Source of the DNA: Sepioteuthis lessoniana
Lineage: Eukaryota > Mollusca > Cephalopoda > Myopsida > Loliginidae
DNA length: 64,000 bases
Direction: 5' to 3'
Assembly (NCBI GenBank): GCA_963585895.1
Contig: OY757904.1
Location: 1,663,907 to 1,727,906 of the forward strand
Both the position numbers and the translations under genes were made by a program. Below, piece by piece: positions 60,103-64,000 of this stretch. Numbering within the stretch: position 1 is the stretch's first letter; each line of letters opens with the position of its first letter. A model generated the notes under the pieces. That model saw nothing but the letters and a program-made list of their open reading frames with translations, searched no databases and was not told the origin of the DNA.

Positions 60103-60734
60103 TTACAAAACAATTATACTCTTAGTAAAATGTTACAAGCAATTATACTCATTGCAAAATGCTCAAAATAGTTATACTCATAGCAATGCTCAAAACAGTT
60201 ATACTCATAGCAATGCTCAAAACAGTTATACTCATTGCAAAATGCTCAAAACAGTTATACTCATAGCAATGCTCAAAACAGTTATACTCATAGCAATACT
60301 CAAAAAACAGTTATACTAATTGCTAAATGCTCAAAACAGTTATACTCACAGCAATGCTCAAAACAGTTATAGTCATTTCAAAATACTCAAAACAGTTATA
60401 CTCATTGCAAAATACTCAAAACAATAAAAACTTCCACTGTTGACGTTATCGTATTCTTCTATACGACATTTGCGAGATCTTCCAAAATGAAACAATTCAG
60501 ACAATGCAAGACATAAGAAGACTGTTATTTTCTTAACAACATTTTATTGTTTGAATTTCTGCAAGGGATCATTGTCCCTATTATTCAGTTTTGAATAAGG
60601 TTTCGTACGTAATATTTATTGTTACTTTATATCTCAGTAAAATCCAATGAAACGTAAAAACGACCCAAGTGTTGCAACAAAAATACAATCGAAGAGAAAC
60701 TAGTAAAATTGATAAACATTTATCCAAGTGATAA

Positions 60735-60980
60735 TAACGTGGAACATGAGGCTGACAGTGATGCTATTTGTAGTTGCTGCGCTTAGAACGGTCCCCAAAG
60801 ATTTGAAAAAAAGACTTGGGGGTTTAGAGATTATAGAAAGAGTCTAGACCTTCCAGACCACAATATTGCTAAGATCATCTTGGAAACTGAAAAGAATCCT
60901 GCAGACTTTAAAAAACTTGCTGTCACTCAGACTTCAGGGAAACAGAACAAGCAAACACTTCGGGGAAAAGAGTGAAATAA
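60735..60980 (+). mobile_element. R2/NeSL-type LINE 3' end
   Basis: Starts at 'gtggaacatgaggctgacag' (the NMKVT segment) and runs to the family 3' end. Only the last part is present. Confidence 0.75.
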
Positions 60981-61004
60981 TAAAAACCTTGCATTAACTA
61001 GAAG

Positions 61005-61335
61005 AAAAACTTATCTTGGCAATTCAAAAGAAAAGAAGAGAAACAAATACTTGGATCTTGCTAGAGAGCTGAAATAGCCGTGGAACATGAAGGTACAATC
61101 GTAACAATTTGTCGTTGATATTCTTGGAACTGTTCCCAAAGACTTGAAAAGTAAACTGAGGGAACTGGAGATCAGAGAAATAAACGAGACCATCCAGACC
61201 ACAACACTCTTAAGATTTGCGAGAATATTTAGAAAAAAATTAGAGACTTTAGGAGGATTCTCATTGTCATTTAGACTTCTGTGAAAAATCAACCGTTAAA
61301 ACTGGTGTGAAAAATTCGCTAGGAGAATAATAATC
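61005..61335 (+). mobile_element. R2/NeSL-type LINE 3' end, second in row
   Basis: Begins slightly further upstream ('RNKYLDLARELK' region) and repeats the same 3' end, closing with 'aattcgctaggagaataat'. Confidence 0.78.
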
Positions 61336-61344
61336 AGAATAACT

Positions 61345-62372
61345 TCAACAAATAAACCAGTTTTCATATGAATGACGACGCATATGTCCCTACATCCGAG
61401 AGATGACATAGACAGATTTTATGTGCTAAAAATGGGAAAAAGGACTCGTCAGTATAGAAGATAACATGGATGCATCGATATGACGACTCGAAGACTATAA
61501 AAAGACCAAAGATTAATTACAGCGATCAGAAATAACACAGGCCACATAATGATAAATAGAACAATGATAACTAGGAAACAAAAATGGGGGAAAAAACAAA
61601 CTGTATGGATATTTCAAACGAAAATCTGTCGAAATCTCAAACGATAAGACTTAGACACGATTAAGAAAGGGAAACCTTAAGAGAGAAACTGAATCTCTTC
61701 TAATTGCAGCACTAAACAACACGATACGGACCAACTATGCGAAAGTAAAAATAGATAATACGCAACAAAATAGTATGTGCTGGTAATGTGGTGACGAAGA
61801 CGAAACGATTAATCATATAATCAAACGCAGCGAGTGGCACAATAAGAGTATAAGACTCGACACAACTGAGTGGGAAAGGTGATCCACTGAAAATTGTGCG
61901 AGAAATTAAAATTTGATCACACTATCAAATTTTATATTCACAACCCAGAATCCGTGCCGAGGAATGAGATACATAAATTCTCTGGAATTGTGAGATACAA
62001 ACAAATCACTTATCACCGGCCAGAATGCTAGACTTGGTGATAGTTAACAAAAAAAGAGAACCTACCGAATAGGAGACTTTGCCGTCCTGGTGGACCACAA
62101 AGAGGAAATCAAAGAAAGCGAAAAAAGGGAGATAAGTACTTAGGCCTAGCCAAAGAACTAAAAAAAAAAAAGCCATGTAACATGAAGGTGACAATGATAC
62201 TAATAGTATATGGTACGCTCGGAACAATCCCCAAAGGCTTGGTACTGGAAGACTTAGAGTATGAGCGGATACCGTCCAGACTAACACACCTTTAAAATCG
62301 GCCAGAATACTGAGAAGAGTCCTGGTATGAAAAACAGCTGGTAGGAAAATTTGCATAATAATAATAATTGAA
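61345..62372 (+). mobile_element. R2/NeSL-type LINE C-terminal half, third in row
   Basis: Covers the region after RT ('DDIDRFYVLKMGKRTRQ'-like), 'LITAIRNNTGHIMINRTMI', the zinc-knuckle area ('gaagacgaaacgattaatca' for DETINH), 'YKTRHN', 'NPESVPRNEIHKF', the endonuclease remnant and the 3' end. An (AAT)n tail is at 62357-62371. Heavily broken. Confidence 0.78.
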
Positions 62373-63358
62373 CTTTTTTTTTTTTTTGCAAAGGTTGCTG
62401 ATGAATAGAATTAGATATGTATAAATGGAGATAGTGAACAGCGATGTTTGAGACGATAATATCTGATTAAAGACAAGGAAAACCCAATGTAAGAAGAACT
62501 GAACGTTCAAAATTCATATTCGTGGATATCTATTGAAATTTGTGTGTTTGTAAAAATATTCTTAAAAATCTTTACTTACTATCAAATTAAGATTTAGTTT
62601 TAAAAACCAGGAAATTTAATCAGTAGTAACCCACTGAACACATAAATAAACAAAGTGGAAAGAAAAAAAAGGAATGGTTGTAATTCAGATAAAGTGCTCT
62701 GTCTGCCTGTCTGTCTGTCTATTCCCTTTCCGGGTCACATGAGCGGAACTTTTCTGCAAAAGTAGCTAACGAAGGGAAGCCGAGTTAATTAAAAACTGTG
62801 AGTTAAAACATCCAGTGATGATCTGGCATGAATAGAATCCACAAAAAATAACTGGTGTACAAATATCTAAACATTAATTTTTAGTGATAAGCAAACTCAC
62901 ATGAAATCTAGTAGCTAACTTACGGAATTAGTTTTTCAACTCGAAAAGTCAGTGAAAAAAGTAACCGTCGAACTTTTACTAAATCTGATATGCAAAGTTG
63001 AGGCACTTGATTGACTTATATTAACCCAAATTCAGTCCTCTGCCTATTCTAATACCTAGCCTAACCCTAAAATACTCTAATATGAAATGTAAATAGAGTC
63101 TTGTACGTCATCAAATACAGTATGTATTACCTAATGGTGTCAGTGGTCAGTGTTTGAACCAAGCTAAACACAAGGATTTCGAATGTTGACGTACGTAATA
63201 GGCTCCTCCACTTGGAAAATTGTCATAACATACATTTCTCACCAAATTTGGCCTTGTTCTACATATAACTTAGAAAATCTGAAGAACAGCCGCTGATTCC
63301 TGATTTATCAAATTAGGATTAATTCACGGAAATCAAAGCTAAACATAATGGTGAAGTA
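62373..63358. other. intergenic, nothing recognised
   Basis: A short (TCTG)n run at about 62698-62720; otherwise featureless. Confidence 0.5.
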
Positions 63359-63932
63359 CGAGGTGCATTCAATAAGTTTCCAAACATTTTTCGTATGGGA
63401 TTTTAAAATTGTCGTAGACTCTTGAATATTCGGTATGTTATTGCTATACATCTTATGAAATGACTGACCAATTTTTATGATTTCAGGTTCAAATGAACAG
63501 CTACAGCAGCAATTGGAATACACCCTACTAAAGCCTGATTGTCACAGCTGGTGAATTTTAAAAGTGCAATCTGGACGTGAGGACACTTTAGAAGAACGAT
63601 ATGCAATAAAATTGTGTTTTAAACTTGGAAAAAATTATGCCACAGAAACAACGTATGGAATGCTTCACACTGCTTTTTGACCATCTTGCATGAATCGACC
63701 ATCAGTTTTTGAGTGGCATAAGAGATTCAAGGAAGGCAAGGAGTCTGTGAGGGATGAGGAGAGGTGTGGGAGGAGTAAGGAAGTCAATACACCAGAGTTC
63801 ATTGGCCAAAGGGTTAGAGTTACTATGTTGAGGTTTTAAGGGAGTTCAGGAAGAGATTCCTAGGGAAGAGGCCAGCACTCTTCAAATCGGGTCAATGGCA
63901 TTTCCACCAGGACAATGCACCAGTCCACAACT
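63359..63932 (+). mobile_element. mariner (DD34D) internal-deletion derivative M5, truncated
   Basis: The left terminal repeat follows TA (63357-63358). The plus strand encodes the N-terminal DNA-binding part: 'EERYAIKLCFKLGKNATET', 'MNRPSVFEWHKRFKEGKE', 'SKEVNTPEFIGQRVRVT'. It then crosses the same deletion junction as M2 and M4 into the 'RPALFKSG' and 'HFHQDNAPVHN' region. The copy stops in 'cagtccacaact' and unrelated sequence follows. Confidence 0.85.
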
Positions 63933-64000
63933 GTACTAAATTGACATGGTCAATAGAAGAAAGGGTCGGGATGAGATATAGCCGCTTTTGATTCTAATTG

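Larger units (their letters stand above)
59055..60425 (+). repeat. 26-28-bp tandem array split by two retroelements
   Basis: The unit 'ctcaaaacagttatactcat' plus 'agcaatg' or 'tgcaaaatg' occurs about 6 times at 59055-59222 and about 12 times at 60103-60425. The 880-bp interruption is an RTE LINE and a SINE. Units of 27 bp alternate with 28-bp forms. Confidence 0.9.

Overview
The window is animal nuclear DNA. It is AT-rich, full of long (TA)n, (CT)n, (CA)n and (ATT)n microsatellites, packed with decayed transposable elements, and almost free of genes. The only host coding sequence I can support is one internal exon (48088-48635, + strand) of a Cys-loop receptor subunit of the nicotinic acetylcholine receptor (nAChR) type, with a good acceptor and donor and very long flanking introns. 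The mix of mariner/Tc1, RTE and R2-type LINEs, Penelope-like elements, hammerhead ribozymes and an nAChR-like gene in a repeat-rich genome suggests a marine lophotrochozoan, most likely a mollusc and perhaps a cephalopod. A flatworm or another invertebrate cannot be excluded from sequence alone.

Layout. 0-6.7 kb: tRNA-like SINE, a complete-looking hammerhead hairpin (2.4 kb), a mariner fragment, a solo-LTR scrap and several R2/NeSL-type LINE pieces, two of them head to head. 6.9-7.95 kb: the best-preserved RTE-type LINE copy. 8.7-9.4 kb: another R2-type 3' end. 11.9-12.5 kb: a young SINE copy and an inverted repeat with a 46-bp perfect palindrome and a hammerhead-like core. 12.9-16.5 kb: 3.6 kb of purine-rich satellite, with a 45-bp unit that mostly alternates in two variants, then a GGA/GAA-rich array. 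20.8-22.9 kb: SINE plus R2-type LINE copies with an inverted duplication. 24.1 and 26.1 kb: two mariner deletion derivatives. 27.2 kb: a strict 16-bp tandem array. 31.2-32.3 kb: Penelope-like element relic ending in an inverted repeat whose arms each hold a hammerhead motif. 32.5-34.1 kb: old RTE copy. 34.7-36.2 kb: R2-type LINE with a 69-bp (23-codon) segment amplified about six times and split by a solo LTR. 38.9-40 kb: old RTE copy. 44.3-47.1 kb: three Tc1-type relics, a tRNA-like unit carrying a hammerhead, and a hAT-like MITE. 48.1-48.6 kb: receptor exon. 52.0 kb: second solo LTR. 56.1 kb: mariner derivative. 59-60.4 kb: 27-bp array split by an RTE and a SINE joined head to head. 60.7-62.3 kb: three R2-type LINE copies in a row. 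63.4 kb: mariner derivative running toward the window edge.

The strongest unusual signals are the recurring hammerhead ribozyme motifs (2.4, 12.4, 32.2 twice, 45.5 kb), one immediately downstream of a tRNA-like pol III promoter; the codon-sized tandem amplification inside a LINE; and the receptor exon, which keeps the Cys-loop, the loop B Trp and the vicinal cysteines but replaces both loop C tyrosines and puts a glutamate within M2. All identifications come from reading translations and motifs by eye; no database search was run.
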